Below, piece after piece: positions 34,514 to 49,083 of a stretch of 64,000 nucleotides of DNA. The stretch comes from Coffea arabica (lineage: Eukaryota; Streptophyta; Magnoliopsida; Gentianales; Rubiaceae): the NCBI RefSeq assembly GCF_036785885.1, contig NC_092320.1, positions 16,555,557 to 16,619,556 of the forward strand. Direction: 5' to 3'. The translations under genes were made by a program, and so were the position numbers. Position 1 is the stretch's first letter, and each line of letters opens with the position of its first letter. Under the pieces are notes generated by a model, which had not been told where the DNA came from, searched no databases, and saw only the letters and a list, made by a program, of their open reading frames with translations.

Positions 34514-35599
34514 TTTTTAGGTAAATAATAAAGAAAAGTACAACAGATGGGGATGGCAAACCCGTCTATTGTCCTCATCAAAAGCAAAGGATACTTCACG
34601 GGGACATGATTCAATAAACACAAAGTATCTATCCAGATTACATCCCAGTATAGCTAGTGGTGCATCAGCACATCCCAGAATCACTTTAGTTGAACAAGAA
34701 GATGCCATCGAAGTCTATGCAGCAAGTCCAGTCGGAGAAGTTGATAAACTGCCGGAGTTCATTCTTCCCCGTCGAACACTCTTGTGCTCCGCGATTGGTA
34801 AGGGTAAGGACAAAAATTGATGGCTGTTCAAGACCTGTAATGAGCAAGACCTCAGTAATTTGTAAACCAAGAAGCTGATTCGCTAATGAAGTCTATGCGG
34901 CAAGTCTTGCAGAAGAAGTTGATGAAGTTTCGATCGGAGTTCAATCTGCCCCGCGGAACATTCAAGTGCCGCCGCAATTTGTGTAAGGATTAGGACAGCA
35001 GAAGTTGATGGCTGTTAAAGAAATGTAAAGACCGGGACCTCAAGTAATTTACTGCAGTGTAACGGCGAAGACCTCGAAATTCATGTCCCATGCAGCAATT
35101 TCTGTGGAATTGATAAAGTCTCCATTAGAGTTCCGTTCGGAACATGCCAATGGCGGAGTCAGGACCCTAGAGTTAGGGCGTCAATTTACGATAGCACGAT
35201 AATAGTAGAGTTTAAAACCAATAAATATGTCCATCTTAAAAATTCATACTCTCCTATGGTAAATATACTTTTTTTTAATTTAAATTGCGCTTAAAATTTA
35301 TAGTGAAAATTACCTTTGAATTAACATTTTTGGTAAGTCTAACACTCTTGTGAAGGGTGATGATTATAATTTTTTAATTATTTTTGGGAGCTATGTATGA
35401 TAGGAAAGGGATTTTTTAAAATTTTAGAAGGGCAAATAAGTAACGATATTAGAAATTTCTGAACTTTCTAAGCTTAAAACATAATTTTCTCAAAATTGAG
35501 GGGGTGCAATTGTTCTCCCTCAACTATATGTGGCTCCACCGCTGAAACATGCAAGTGCGACCGCGGTTACTAAGGCCGACTTGCAAGGACTAGAGCAGC
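34514..35599 (+). pseudogene. Degenerate module region, block 6 (inverted)
   Basis: Reverse complement of the block 1 region; the 83-codon frame is at 34569-34820. Confidence 0.5.
35148..35544 (-). mobile_element. hAT-like MITE C, block 6 (inverted)
   Basis: Complete reverse complement. Confidence 0.8.
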
Positions 35600-36652
35600 A
35601 AAATGTCACGCAGAGAGTGAATTAAGTACCGAACTTTATTTTAGTTTTAGTCTATTTGAGTAAATTCCTAGGGTTGAAAGAGAAATGAAATTACTTGATT
35701 CTCAAAATCATCTCCATGAGAAAAGAGTTTGGTTTGCTAACTAATCAAGTTAATTATAAATAGTATTTTGTGCTCAGTAAAATTTTAAATTTAACTTGAA
35801 CTTGATTCAATCAGCATAAAACTTGAAATTTATGTGTAAAAAAACTCAAGTTACTATAAATTGATTCAAGCTTGACTTGATTAAAGGTTATTTTAGTTCA
35901 ATTTTTTGATAAGCAAATATGCCAAATTTGAACGTATTGCTGAACACATTAAAATAAATAAACAAAATTAAACACTGAAGTGTTTGGGTTGAGTAGACTC
36001 ATTTACACTTGTATAAATGATGCCATTAGTAATCCTTGAAATTAAGTTCCTCGTGCTCTTAGTTAAATCCTCAACTTTTGAATGTGTCATCCTGGCTCTA
36101 ATCTTTTCAATTTTCAAGCCAAATTCAAGTTTTTTTTTCCATTTTAATTGCCTTCCTTGGGTTTGACTTGATGTCAATTTAGAAAGTAGGCAAACATTTT
36201 TGCTGCCTCTTATGGTTTTATTTAAATTAATTAGTGTTTAAGGTACATAATATATGCGTGCCGGTGATTAAAATTATGATCACTTGTAAATATTTGTCAC
36301 AAAAAATGTTTTTCACTTGGAAAATATTTATGGTGAGGGTTTCTTGTATTGTGTTCACTTATTTATTTGGTAGTTGCTAACGTAATTAAAATCTCTACAT
36401 TAAGCTCTTAAAAATAGGAGGCTGGGGAAGCAATCAATTCACTAAATTACCCTTGAAATTATTATTTCTGTATGTGTAGAAAAGGTAAATACTCTTACTA
36501 GTGAAGATATTACAAGAAGTTTAAAAAATGGCAAATATGTACTGGCACCACATAGTGGACTCCTCCTTTGTGTATTGTGTAGACTAGGTTAGTCTAACTG
36601 TGGAAGTCACAGCCGAAAATTTTATTTTAATTCATACTCTCTTGCATAATTG

Positions 36653-36734
36653 CAATGTTTCTAAACTCGGACTGGCCAGTGAATCGGAGAAGGGAGCAGT
36701 TCACGGTCCGACCGACCGATTTATCGGTTCATTG

Positions 36735-36765
<31 letters not shown>

Positions 36766-37958
36766 GCTTGCAACTTCAGTACTAAGCACTCACAGTCACA
36801 GGTCGTCACTCTACACTTGAACTTGACGACTCATGCACAATCCAACATAGTTATTGATAACTTAAGTCCTTAAAATGCATTCATCAACACAATTTAAAAC
36901 TAAATTTAAGTTGAGATAATAATAAAATTTCTAAAATATATACATGAAATGGAATGATAAACATAACCAAAATTTCTAAACCAAGTTGGACTGTCTGCAT
37001 CAATTAAAAAAAAAAACCACCTATTTTGTACTTGTACTCCCCCAACAAAGCAAAAAGGGTACAAACCAGAGATTTTTAAAAAAAAAAAATCGAAGAAAGA
37101 AATAATAGTTATAAAATGAAACTAAAATTAAAAAAAAAAACTAATGGAATAAATTCATACCTTGAAGACCTTCACTGGATTGGTCAATGGCACTGCCAAC
37201 AAAACAAACCCCAGTCAATGATGATTGCCTGGCTTCGAGTTATCTTTATCTATAAACAAAAATAGACAAAAAAGGACGAATTCATGTAAAAAAATAAAAT
37301 AAAATAAAAAAGAAACTAGATTACTAGATTAGTGCTTCTTTAGATTTCCTTCAAAATTTACCTGTGCATTACACGAACTGCAACTCTGCAACTGAGCCAA
37401 AGAAATCATACAAAAATAGTTCAATTCATGGCCGAAAGGCTAAAAGGAGAAGAGGGAAAAGAAGATAGAGGAGGATGAGCCGATGAGGAAGTAAAGCAAA
37501 ACAAAGAAATAAGAGCCGACGTGTCTTAGTCGCTAGTGCTGGGGTTTCTCTTTTTTAATTTAATTTTTAGTTTTTCACTAAATAAGTTAAGTAGATTTAT
37601 ACACAAAATACGTTTGTCCTGTGGTTGTAGTCTAACGGTAAGAAATCCTTCTTGTTGCCTTAAGGATTACGGTTCAAATCTTAGTGGTTGCATTCTTGAA
37701 ATTGTTTTCATTTGAAAATTTTTAAAACTGCCGGTTCACTGTCTAAACGAGGATTAGGGTTCAAATCTTAGTGGTTGCATTCTTGAAATTGTTTTCATTT
37801 GAAAATTTTCAAAACCGCCGGTTCATTGTCTAAACGATTTTTCACAGTTTGTCCAGTTCACTTGGTTTCTAACGATTTTTCATTAATCTCCGGTTTTAGC
37901 ATTAGACCGGACCGTTGAAATGTCCGGTTTGCAGTGCAGTCCAATTCTGAAAACATTG
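36653..37958 (-). mobile_element. hAT-like element B, block 6 (inverted)
   Basis: Complete reverse complement; 31-nt AT tract with an extra T at the end beside TATGCTTGC. Confidence 0.78.
36735..36765. repeat. (AT)n microsatellite, 31 nt, block 6
   Basis: One base longer than block 1: TATTATGC replaces TATATGC at the end, a change shared by all inverted blocks. Confidence 0.95.
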
Positions 37959-38340
37959 CATGATTGTGGTACCAATTAGCTGAAAACAACCGATTTGAGG
38001 AACACTTATGGAGATAATTTTACACAATGAATTGTAAGGTAACGGAAGAAAATCAAAGACTCAAAATCTTAACCCCTTAACTAGTCTCCATTATTACGTT
38101 GGCAGATCCATAACATATTGTAACTGTAACTACTTGGCTAACTAAATCAAGACTGTCGGGCATACTCTCCAAGCCCAGACAACTAGATGTAATCGAGAGT
38201 TTGCTAAAAATGCTTAAAAACTATAATTTTTTTTCTTGTTATCAAATACATTTGAATATGTTAATATCTAAATTCATTAACTTTAAATGCTAAATTGGGG
38301 TTTTCAAAAAAGGCCTAAGTTTTTTTTATGTACTATCAGT

Positions 38341-40158
38341 CAGTGTTTTCAGAACCGGACCGGACCGGCCGGTTCAACCGGTTGGACCGCGAACCGGACA
38401 GGCCAACGGTCCGGTCTAGAGCTAAACCCGGAGAGTAGTCAAGAACCGCTGGAAACCGGATGACTCGGACGAACCGGAAAAACCCGCTTAGACCGTGAAC
38501 CGGCGGTTTTTAAAACTTTTCAAAATGAAATTCCAAATTGTAGCTGCCAAGAGTCAAACACCAAACCTTGTGTTTGTTATAAGAAGCCCTTACCACTGAG
38601 CCATAGGCAGCGGACATGATTATTTTGTGCAAATATCTACTTAACTTATTAAATGAAAAACTAAAAACACCCTAAACCTAAGATACATCAAACTTATTTC
38701 TTTGTATATAAAACATATATAAATGCAAAGATAGTAATAATTGTTAGTATATGTATATATATAATAAATTAGGTGTATTAAATGTGTTAGGACAACCGTT
38801 AAAAAAATCCTTTAATAAAATAGCTTTTTCAAATTATTTTTTAAATTTTTGTAGAAAATGTACGACAACGATTTAATATGTGTAGAATAAAAATAATCAA
38901 GAAATAAATTTGTGAAAAAATAAAAAATTAAAAAAAATGACAATCTAATTTGGTAACTAAATTGAATTGTTTAGATAAGTTATTGTTTTCAAAAATTTTA
39001 ATTACATCAAAAACACTTGTGCTTTACATCACAAATATATTGTTGGTATATCTATGTTTGTTAATGTACTCCCCTTGATTATTAATGTAATCCCCTTGAT
39101 TTTTTAATTTGTGAAAATAAATAAAAATACTTAGACTTTTAATTTCAGTTACAATCTCACAATAAAATAATGGTTGAAATGCAATAATAGATAGAAAGAT
39201 TGAGTAGGGATATTCTTGCTCAATTGACATTGTAGACAAGTATTTAGGAAAAAAATTGATAAGTAATTATTATTTTAAAAAATATTTATAATTACATTGT
39301 ACACATTCGTACTTTACATCATGACTCCTTGATTTTTTTTTTTAATTTGTGTGAATAAACAAAATACTTAAAAATTTTAATTTCAATTACAATCTCAAAA
39401 CAATATCGTAGGTAGTAACATTGAATAAGGATATTGTTACCTAACTGACTGGTAAATAAATATTAAATAAGGGAACATTGATAAATAATTGGGCGCTAAT
39501 AACAATTTTCTAGTGGACAAAAAATGTGAATATGGAGAATTTTTTTTCTTTCCAATGAATATGGACTGAGTGAGAAAGTCAAATGGCCGAATTGAAAACA
39601 CAAATTTGAAAAAAGTTAAAAAAGAATTATTTTTTTAACCCAAATTATTTAATGCTACAACCACTCACTTTTATCTCATTTTTTGTTTCTTATCAAGTTT
39701 GCATTTCTATTTTCGATTCTCTTGACTTCCTTCGAACTCCAAACTTTCTTTTTTAAATTGCAATCTCTAAATCCCAGAGGCATAAATTTAAAATTTAAGT
39801 TTACAATGTCAAATCCTCATAGACGTGAATTTTGTATAATTTCAAAATATTGTGATATTTTTTGGATAGATTTAAGATTATTTTGGTAGATATAATTGAA
39901 ATTGAAATGAAATTTATTTGTTTTAACTTATAATTTAAAAAATTTATTTTTGAAAATCCAAGTTATTCAAAAATAGTAAACTTTTCATCATATAAAGTTT
40001 TAAATTAGTCTATTGCATGTCTTATTTTGTGCATATATATATTTATATAAATTATTTTTAAAAAAATTCATTGAACCGAGGTTGAACCGGTCCGACCGGT
40101 TGAACCTCGACCCTTTCACTTCGCCGGTTCAATTGACGGTCCGGGTTTTAAAACATTG
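38341..40158 (+). mobile_element. hAT-like element A, block 6 (inverted)
   Basis: Complete reverse complement, opening with CAGTGTTTTCAG at 38341; u2053 is T on the unit strand. Confidence 0.82.
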
Positions 40159-40752
40159 CTATCAGTGTGTATTTTTTATTTTTTTTTACATTAATAGGTT
40201 TACCCTTCTTGCTAATTTTTTTTCTTAAGGTAGGGGAAAAATTCAAAAACATATTAGTTAAAGAGTAAGTTTTTATACATTGAATCTTAAACCTCATCCT
40301 TCTTGCTAATTTTTTCAAAGGCAAGGAAAAATTCAAGAAAATATTAGTTAAAGAGTAAGTTTTTTATACACTATCAGTGAACAATTTTTTTTTCTTTTTA
40401 CACTAGAAGATTCACCCTTCTTGCTAATTTTTTTAAGGTAGGGAAAAAACTCAAGTTACATATTAGTTACAAAGTAAGTTTTTTGATGCAATGCATTGTC
40501 AGTATATAATTTTTTTTTTTTTTACACTAGAAGATTCACCCTTCTTGCTACTTTATCTCAGGGCAAGGAAAAATTCAATAGCATATTAGTTAAAGGGTAA
40601 GTTTTTAATACATTGTTAGTGTACAAATTTTTTCATAATAGCATATTCACCTTTCTTCCTAATTTTTTTGTCAAGGCAAGGAAAACTTCAACAACATATT
40701 AGTTAAAGAGTAAATTTTTTATATACTGTCAGTGAACATTTTTTTTACACTA
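40159..40752 (-). repeat. ~100-bp tandem repeat, blocks 6/7 (inverted)
   Basis: Reverse complement of the repeat at 8723. Confidence 0.85.
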
Positions 40753-41437
40753 GCATATTTAGATCATGCCATATAATATAAATTCAAATTTGGGATTCAA
40801 ATCATTCACATATGTGATGCATTTATAACTACTAGTGTTTAAAAAATCACTACACACATGTGATGCACTTAAGAAGTTTATGAGGAATTTATCTGTGTGG
40901 TTGTTTTCTTAAGCACCGACTCTAGTGAATTATATGGAGAGGGCTAGTGCAGTCAGGTACAGTTCAGTCCGGTTATTGTATTTATTATATTATTTGATGC
41001 GTAATTACATTACATTATTGTATTCAAGATAAAATTAATATATATGAATAAAATATTCAACATAGTACAATATTATGATGTATGTGTACACTACAAATTT
41101 AAACATGTACACTGAACGGACCAAACCGTACAAAAACACAATTGTATTGAGTCCTTGTCCAAATTTATATATACGCGAGCAACACGATATTTATCAAGGT
41201 ATTTTGTTAGGATAGTCTAGCGAGTTCTTATGCACCAACTCTTCTGACTTGCGCGATTATTGGTTACTCAAGAATTCTTTCCCGTTATTATGAATTCTTC
41301 CTTTCCAGTTAGACTGGTAATATTTCTTTTCTCAGCATATATGGGCAGCACCAAAAAAAAAAAAAAAGACTATTCCTCCAAAAAAAAAATAATAAATAAA
41401 GAAGAAGATCATACTTCACTAAAGAGACCAAACACCA

Positions 41438-41443
41438 TTTATT
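41438..41443 (-). terminator. Candidate polyadenylation signal of copy 4
   Basis: AATAAA on the - strand, 188 bp beyond the stop at 41631. Confidence 0.65.
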
Positions 41444-41630
41444 CAGGCAAAAACAAGAAACAATACATGTTAAGCTGATAAAGGCTATATGAGATACGTA
41501 ATAAAAGGCACTGCATCACAAGACAAGATGCTAGTTTCATGCTTATAACATCAGACCGTGATATATAGAAAAAGCAGAATTGCTTTCTAATTAATGAAGC
41601 ACCAGCAATTATTTCAACATTTAAACTATT

Positions 41631-42751
41631 CTAAGCAGTGGGATAAGAAGCCTGGCTGGCGATGCCACAAAGGCCTTCTGGAGCACCAGTGTCTCTCTGA
41701 AGGCGCATGTACCCATCCTCACCCCAGCTAGTTCCCCAGGAATTCTTAACCAACCAATACTTGGTTCCATCCTCACTTGTACCGTATCCAACTAGTGTCA
41801 CGGCATGGTCCAAGTTATTCCCACAATCGCCGGAGAAAACGCCGCTTTGATAGTTTTTGAAGTCCATGCCGCTGCCTTCAATGCCAACTGATACGGGTTG
41901 TTTAGACACGGCCTGCAGAAGAGCATCCTCGTTATTCTGAGGGACATCTTCATAACTTGTGATCCGGACAGCTCCTTGGTCGTTATTGCAAGTGCCATCA
42001 GCTCCTTGATATGGGTACTCGGATTCAGTGGCGAGGCCATTGCTAGCAATGAAATTAAATGCTTCATCCATGCGACCTCCACTGCAGCCATGATTACTAC
42101 TGGTATCACAGTCAACAAGCTGTTGCTCAGACAGCGAGGTTAGCTGACCGGCTTTGAGTTTATGAATTCCTTCTACGGCTGCAACAGCTGAAAATGCCCA
42201 ACAACATCCTGCATTTTCATTATCCAAAGGGGTTTTTCATCCTAATTAGCCCAACTTCATATAGACATTTTGGCATGGAAAGCATATACTAATGGTGGTC
42301 AAATATTGGACTTACCACAAGCTGCCTGGTCCTTGACTCCAGTGACAGCACCTTTCTGTCTCCAGTCCGTGGAAGGCGGAGCGTCACTGACATCTGCATA
42401 CCTGAATGAAGTTCCTTGAGATACGTCTTTCCTTGGTTTGTAGTTGTACCCAGTGCTGGCTGATAGGAACTCTTCGTTTGTCAGGTCAGCAAATCGGTTA
42501 ATGCCCAACACGTAAGACTTGTTCCCAGCCTTGTTGAAGGCCTCAATGTACTCCACAGTTTCCTTGAAAATCTTGAATCGCTTTGCCTTCTCTGCCTCAT
42601 CCTTGTAAACCCGTCCGTGTTCAACCATCCACTGCTCGTGCTTTTCAGTCAATGAGGCTTCATCCAAGCTGCGGGCCGTAGCTTGAGAAGCCAACATCGC
42701 CAGCAGTAAGAATGCGGCAGTAACCAGCATAGAATTGAATGTCCAAGCCAT
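41631..42751 (-). CDS. Papain-like cysteine protease, SAG12/SAG39 type (copy 4, block 7)
   Basis: On the - strand exon 1 is 42316-42751 and exon 2 is 41631-42208; same 337-aa translation. It is the first intact gene in the inverted half and points towards the + strand copies. The flanking u8321 marker is G, as downstream of the copy at 6724. Confidence 0.95.
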
Positions 42752-42874
42752 TGTTTGATTAAGAGCTCAAAGAAACAAGTGAATGGAAGAATCTGAGAGT
42801 ATAAAGCCAATAAATTATGGTGCAAAAGATTTGAATGGGAAGCCACACTGCTTCCATTCAGAATACCAGCTAGC

Positions 42875-42883
42875 TATTTATAG
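42875..42883 (-). promoter_or_regulatory. TATA box of protease copy 4
   Basis: CTATAAATA on the - strand, 124 bp before the start codon at 42751. Confidence 0.8.
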
Positions 42884-43424
42884 ATTTCAGTTCGGAAAGC
42901 TGAGTTAATTATGACCAAATTTCCATCGTTTTGGTCCTAGAAACTCTGGCAAAATTATGCCCTAGATTGATGGGCAATCAGAAGCTCGGTTGGCATGCGT
43001 GAGCGTTGGTTTTGGGGCAGACGTAGGAAGTATTTGTGATACTCTTTATCAAACTATTAAGAATTAGTTATATGTGATACTCTTTAGTGAATGGTCTATT
43101 TAGAAACAACTTTATTCCCCTTTTCTTCTAATGAAACCTATCCTGAAATTATGCACTATTTCTTACTTAGACATTTGTACCTTATGCTCTTGCAGTTTAT
43201 CTTATATTTAAGTAATTGAAGAAATATGAAACTAAAAAATAATATAATATATTGAAAAGCGGTGAGGTGTCTTAAAATAAAAAATGTTTGCATCTTTCAC
43301 ATTTGGAAACATCTATATATGACTACACTAATATCAAATCAGGTGATGCAATGTATCCAAAAATTGGAGTTTTGAATGCAACGTTCAAAATAAACACGAG
43401 TTAAGGGTATAATTCAACTTGATT

Positions 43425-44510
43425 TTTTTAGGTAAATAATAAAGAAAAGTACAACAGATGGGGATGGCAAACCCGTCTATTGTCCTCATCAAAAGCAAAG
43501 GATACTTCACGGGGACATGATTCAATAAACACAAAGTATCTATCCAGATTACATCCCAGTATAGCTAGTGGTGCATCAGCACATCCCAGAATCACTTTAG
43601 TTGAACAAGAAGATGCCATCGAAGTCTATGCAGCAAGTCCAGTCGGAGAAGTTGATAAACTGCCGGAGTTCATTCTTCCCCGTCGAACACTCTTGTGCTC
43701 CGCGATTGGTAAGGGTAAGGACAAAAATTGATGGCTGTTCAAGACCTGTAATGAGCAAGACCTCAGTAATTTGTAAACCAAGAAGCTGATTCGCTAATGA
43801 AGTCTATGCGGCAAGTCTTGCAGAAGAAGTTGATGAAGTTTCGATCGGAGTTCAATCTGCCCCGCGGAACATTCAAGTGCCGCCGCAATTTGTGTAAGGA
43901 TTAGGACAGCAGAAGTTGATGGCTGTTAAAGAAATGTAAAGACCGGGACCTCAAGTAATTTACTGCAGTGTAACGGCGAAGACCTCGAAATTCATGTCCC
44001 ATGCAGCAATTTCTGTGGAATTGATAAAGTCTCCATTAGAGTTCCGTTCGGAACATGCCAATGGCGGAGTCAGGACCCTAGAGTTAGGGCGTCAATTTAC
44101 GATAGCACGATAATAGTAGAGTTTAAAACCAATAAATATGTCCATCTTAAAAATTCATACTCTCCTATGGTAAATATACTTTTTTTTAATTTAAATTGCG
44201 CTTAAAATTTATAGTGAAAATTACCTTTGAATTAACATTTTTGGTAAGTCTAACACTCTTGTGAAGGGTGATGATTATAATTTTTTAATTATTTTTGGGA
44301 GCTATGTATGATAGGAAAGGGATTTTTTAAAATTTTAGAAGGGCAAATAAGTAACGATATTAGAAATTTCTGAACTTTCTAAGCTTAAAACATAATTTTC
44401 TCAAAATTGAGGGGGTGCAATTGTTCTCCCTCAACTATATGTGGCTCCACCGCTGAAACATGCAAGTGCGACCGCGGTTACTAAGGCCGACTTGCAAGGA
44501 CTAGAGCAGC
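43425..44510 (+). pseudogene. Degenerate module region, block 7 (inverted)
   Basis: Reverse complement; the 83-codon frame is at 43480-43731. Confidence 0.5.
44059..44455 (-). mobile_element. hAT-like MITE C, block 7 (inverted)
   Basis: Complete reverse complement. Confidence 0.8.
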
Positions 44511-45563
44511 AAAATGTCACGCAGAGAGTGAATTAAGTACCGAACTTTATTTTAGTTTTAGTCTATTTGAGTAAATTCCTAGGGTTGAAAGAGAAATGAA
44601 ATTACTTGATTCTCAAAATCATCTCCATGAGAAAAGAGTTTGGTTTGCTAACTAATCAAGTTAATTATAAATAGTATTTTGTGCTCAGTAAAATTTTAAA
44701 TTTAACTTGAACTTGATTCAATCAGCATAAAACTTGAAATTTATGTGTAAAAAAACTCAAGTTACTATAAATTGATTCAAGCTTGACTTGATTAAAGGTT
44801 ATTTTAGTTCAATTTTTTGATAAGCAAATATGCCAAATTTGAACGTATTGCTGAACACATTAAAATAAATAAACAAAATTAAACACTGAAGTGTTTGGGT
44901 TGAGTAGACTCATTTACACTTGTATAAATGATGCCATTAGTAATCCTTGAAATTAAGTTCCTCGTGCTCTTAGTTAAATCCTCAACTTTTGAATGTGTCA
45001 TCCTGGCTCTAATCTTTTCAATTTTCAAGCCAAATTCAAGTTTTTTTTTCCATTTTAATTGCCTTCCTTGGGTTTGACTTGATGTCAATTTAGAAAGTAG
45101 GCAAACATTTTTGCTGCCTCTTATGGTTTTATTTAAATTAATTAGTGTTTAAGGTACATAATATATGCGTGCCGGTGATTAAAATTATGATCACTTGTAA
45201 ATATTTGTCACAAAAAATGTTTTTCACTTGGAAAATATTTATGGTGAGGGTTTCTTGTATTGTGTTCACTTATTTATTTGGTAGTTGCTAACGTAATTAA
45301 AATCTCTACATTAAGCTCTTAAAAATAGGAGGCTGGGGAAGCAATCAATTCACTAAATTACCCTTGAAATTATTATTTCTGTATGTGTAGAAAAGGTAAA
45401 TACTCTTACTAGTGAAGATATTACAAGAAGTTTAAAAAATGGCAAATATGTACTGGCACCACATAGTGGACTCCTCCTTTGTGTATTGTGTAGACTAGGT
45501 TAGTCTAACTGTGGAAGTCACAGCCGAAAATTTTATTTTAATTCATACTCTCTTGCATAATTG

Positions 45564-45643
45564 CAATGTTTCTAAACTCGGACTGGCCAGTGAATCGGAG
45601 AAGGGAGCAGTTCACGGTCCGACCGACCGATTTATCGGTTCAT

Positions 45644-45690
<47 letters not shown>

Positions 45691-46883
45691 GCTTGCAACT
45701 TCAGTACTAAGCACTCACAGTCACAGGTCGTCACTCTACACTTGAACTTGACGACTCATGCACAATCCAACATAGTTATTGATAACTTAAGTCCTTAAAA
45801 TGCATTCATCAACACAATTTAAAACTAAATTTAAGTTGAGATAATAATAAAATTTCTAAAATATATACATGAAATGGAATGATAAACATAACCAAAATTT
45901 CTAAACCAAGTTGGACTGTCTGCATCAATTAAAAAAAAAAACCACCTATTTTGTACTTGTACTCCCCCAACAAAGCAAAAAGGGTACAAACCAGAGATTT
46001 TTAAAAAAAAAAAATCGAAGAAAGAAATAATAGTTATAAAATGAAACTAAAATTAAAAAAAAAAACTAATGGAATAAATTCATACCTTGAAGACCTTCAC
46101 TGGATTGGTCAATGGCACTGCCAACAAAACAAACCCCAGTCAATGATGATTGCCTGGCTTCGAGTTATCTTTATCTATAAACAAAAATAGACAAAAAAGG
46201 ACGAATTCATGTAAAAAAATAAAATAAAATAAAAAAGAAACTAGATTACTAGATTAGTGCTTCTTTAGATTTCCTTCAAAATTTACCTGTGCATTACACG
46301 AACTGCAACTCTGCAACTGAGCCAAAGAAATCATACAAAAATAGTTCAATTCATGGCCGAAAGGCTAAAAGGAGAAGAGGGAAAAGAAGATAGAGGAGGA
46401 TGAGCCGATGAGGAAGTAAAGCAAAACAAAGAAATAAGAGCCGACGTGTCTTAGTCGCTAGTGCTGGGGTTTCTCTTTTTTAATTTAATTTTTAGTTTTT
46501 CACTAAATAAGTTAAGTAGATTTATACACAAAATACGTTTGTCCTGTGGTTGTAGTCTAACGGTAAGAAATCCTTCTTGTTGCCTTAAGGATTACGGTTC
46601 AAATCTTAGTGGTTGCATTCTTGAAATTGTTTTCATTTGAAAATTTTTAAAACTGCCGGTTCACTGTCTAAACGAGGATTAGGGTTCAAATCTTAGTGGT
46701 TGCATTCTTGAAATTGTTTTCATTTGAAAATTTTCAAAACCGCCGGTTCATTGTCTAAACGATTTTTCACAGTTTGTCCAGTTCACTTGGTTTCTAACGA
46801 TTTTTCATTAATCTCCGGTTTTAGCATTAGACCGGACCGTTGAAATGTCCGGTTTGCAGTGCAGTCCAATTCTGAAAACATTG
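45564..46883 (-). mobile_element. hAT-like element B, block 7 (inverted)
   Basis: Complete reverse complement; 45-nt AT tract. Confidence 0.78.
45646..45690. repeat. (AT)n microsatellite, 45 nt, block 7
   Basis: Carries the TATTATGC end variant of the inverted blocks. Confidence 0.95.
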
Positions 46884-47265
46884 CATGATTGTGGTACCAA
46901 TTAGCTGAAAACAACCGATTTGAGGAACACTTATGGAGATAATTTTACACAATGAATTGTAAGGTAACGGAAGAAAATCAAAGACTCAAAATCTTAACCC
47001 CTTAACTAGTCTCCATTATTACGTTGGCAGATCCATAACATATTGTAACTGTAACTACTTGGCTAACTAAATCAAGACTGTCGGGCATACTCTCCAAGCC
47101 CAGACAACTAGATGTAATCGAGAGTTTGCTAAAAATGCTTAAAAACTATAATTTTTTTTCTTGTTATCAAATACATTTGAATATGTTAATATCTAAATTC
47201 ATTAACTTTAAATGCTAAATTGGGGTTTTCAAAAAAGGCCTAAGTTTTTTTTATGTACTATCAGT

Positions 47266-49083
47266 CAGTGTTTTCAGAACCGGACCGGACCGGCCGGTTC
47301 AACCGGTTGGACCGCGAACCGGACAGGCCAACGGTCCGGTCTAGAGCTAAACCCGGAGAGTAGTCAAGAACCGCTGGAAACCGGATGACTCGGACGAACC
47401 GGAAAAACCCGCTTAGACCGTGAACCGGCGGTTTTTGAAACTTTTCAAAATGAAATTCCAAATTGTAGCTGCCAAGAGTCAAACACCAAACCTTGTGTTT
47501 GTTATAAGAAGCCCTTACCACTGAGCCATAGGCAGCGGACATGATTATTTTGTGCAAATATCTACTTAACTTATTAAATGAAAAACTAAAAACACCCTAA
47601 ACCTAAGATACATCAAACTTATTTCTTTGTATATAAAACATATATAAATGCAAAGATAGTAATAATTGTTAGTATATGTATATATATAATAAATTAGGTG
47701 TATTAAATGTGTTAGGACAACCGTTAAAAAAATCCTTTAATAAAATAGCTTTTTCAAATTATTTTTTAAATTTTTGTAGAAAATGTACGACAACGATTTA
47801 ATATGTGTAGAATAAAAATAATCAAGAAATAAATTTGTGAAAAAATAAAAAATTAAAAAAAATGACAATCTAATTTGGTAACTAAATTGAATTGTTTAGA
47901 TAAGTTATTGTTTTCAAAAATTTTAATTACATCAAAAACACTTGTGCTTTACATCACAAATATATTGTTGGTATATCTATGTTTGTTAATGTACTCCCCT
48001 TGATTATTAATGTAATCCCCTTGATTTTTTAATTTGTGAAAATAAATAAAAATACTTAGACTTTTAATTTCAGTTACAATCTCACAATAAAATAATGGTT
48101 GAAATGCAATAATAGATAGAAAGATTGAGTAGGGATATTCTTGCTCAATTGACATTGTAGACAAGTATTTAGGAAAAAAATTGATAAGTAATTATTATTT
48201 TAAAAAATATTTATAATTACATTGTACACATTCGTACTTTACATCATGACTCCTTGATTTTTTTTTTTAATTTGTGTGAATAAACAAAATACTTAAAAAT
48301 TTTAATTTCAATTACAATCTCAAAACAATATCGTAGGTAGTAACATTGAATAAGGATATTGTTACCTAACTGACTGGTAAATAAATATTAAATAAGGGAA
48401 CATTGATAAATAATTGGGCGCTAATAACAATTTTCTAGTGGACAAAAAATGTGAATATGGAGAATTTTTTTTCTTTCCAATGAATATGGACTGAGTGAGA
48501 AAGTCAAATGGCCGAATTGAAAACACAAATTTGAAAAAAGTTAAAAAAGAATTATTTTTTTAACCCAAATTATTTAATGCTACAACCACTCACTTTTATC
48601 TCATTTTTTGTTTCTTATCAAGTTTGCATTTCTATTTTCGATTCTCTTGACTTCCTTCGAACTCCAAACTTTCTTTTTTAAATTGCAATCTCTAAATCCC
48701 AGAGGCATAAATTTAAAATTTAAGTTTACAATGTCAAATCCTCATAGACGTGAATTTTGTATAATTTCAAAATATTGTGATATTTTTTGGATAGATTTAA
48801 GATTATTTTGGTAGATATAATTGAAATTGAAATGAAATTTATTTGTTTTAACTTATAATTTAAAAAATTTATTTTTGAAAATCCAAGTTATTCAAAAATA
48901 GTAAACTTTTCATCATATAAAGTTTTAAATTAGTCTATTGCATGTCTTATTTTGTGCATATATATATTTATATAAATTATTTTTAAAAAAATTCATTGAA
49001 CCGAGGTTGAACCGGTCCGACCGGTTGAACCTCGACCCTTTCACTTCGCCGGTTCAATTGACGGTCCGGGTTTTAAAACATTG
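47266..49083 (+). mobile_element. hAT-like element A, block 7 (inverted)
   Basis: Complete reverse complement; u2053 is C on the unit strand. Confidence 0.82.

Larger units (their letters stand above)
33827..40564 (-). repeat. Array block 6: inverted unit from u6737 down to u1
   Basis: Reverse complement of the unit; position plus u equals 40564 before the AT tract and 40565 after it. It starts 14 nt inside the protease coding sequence. Markers: nine A, 31-nt AT tract, T at u2053, which is the same haplotype as block 2. Confidence 0.96.
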
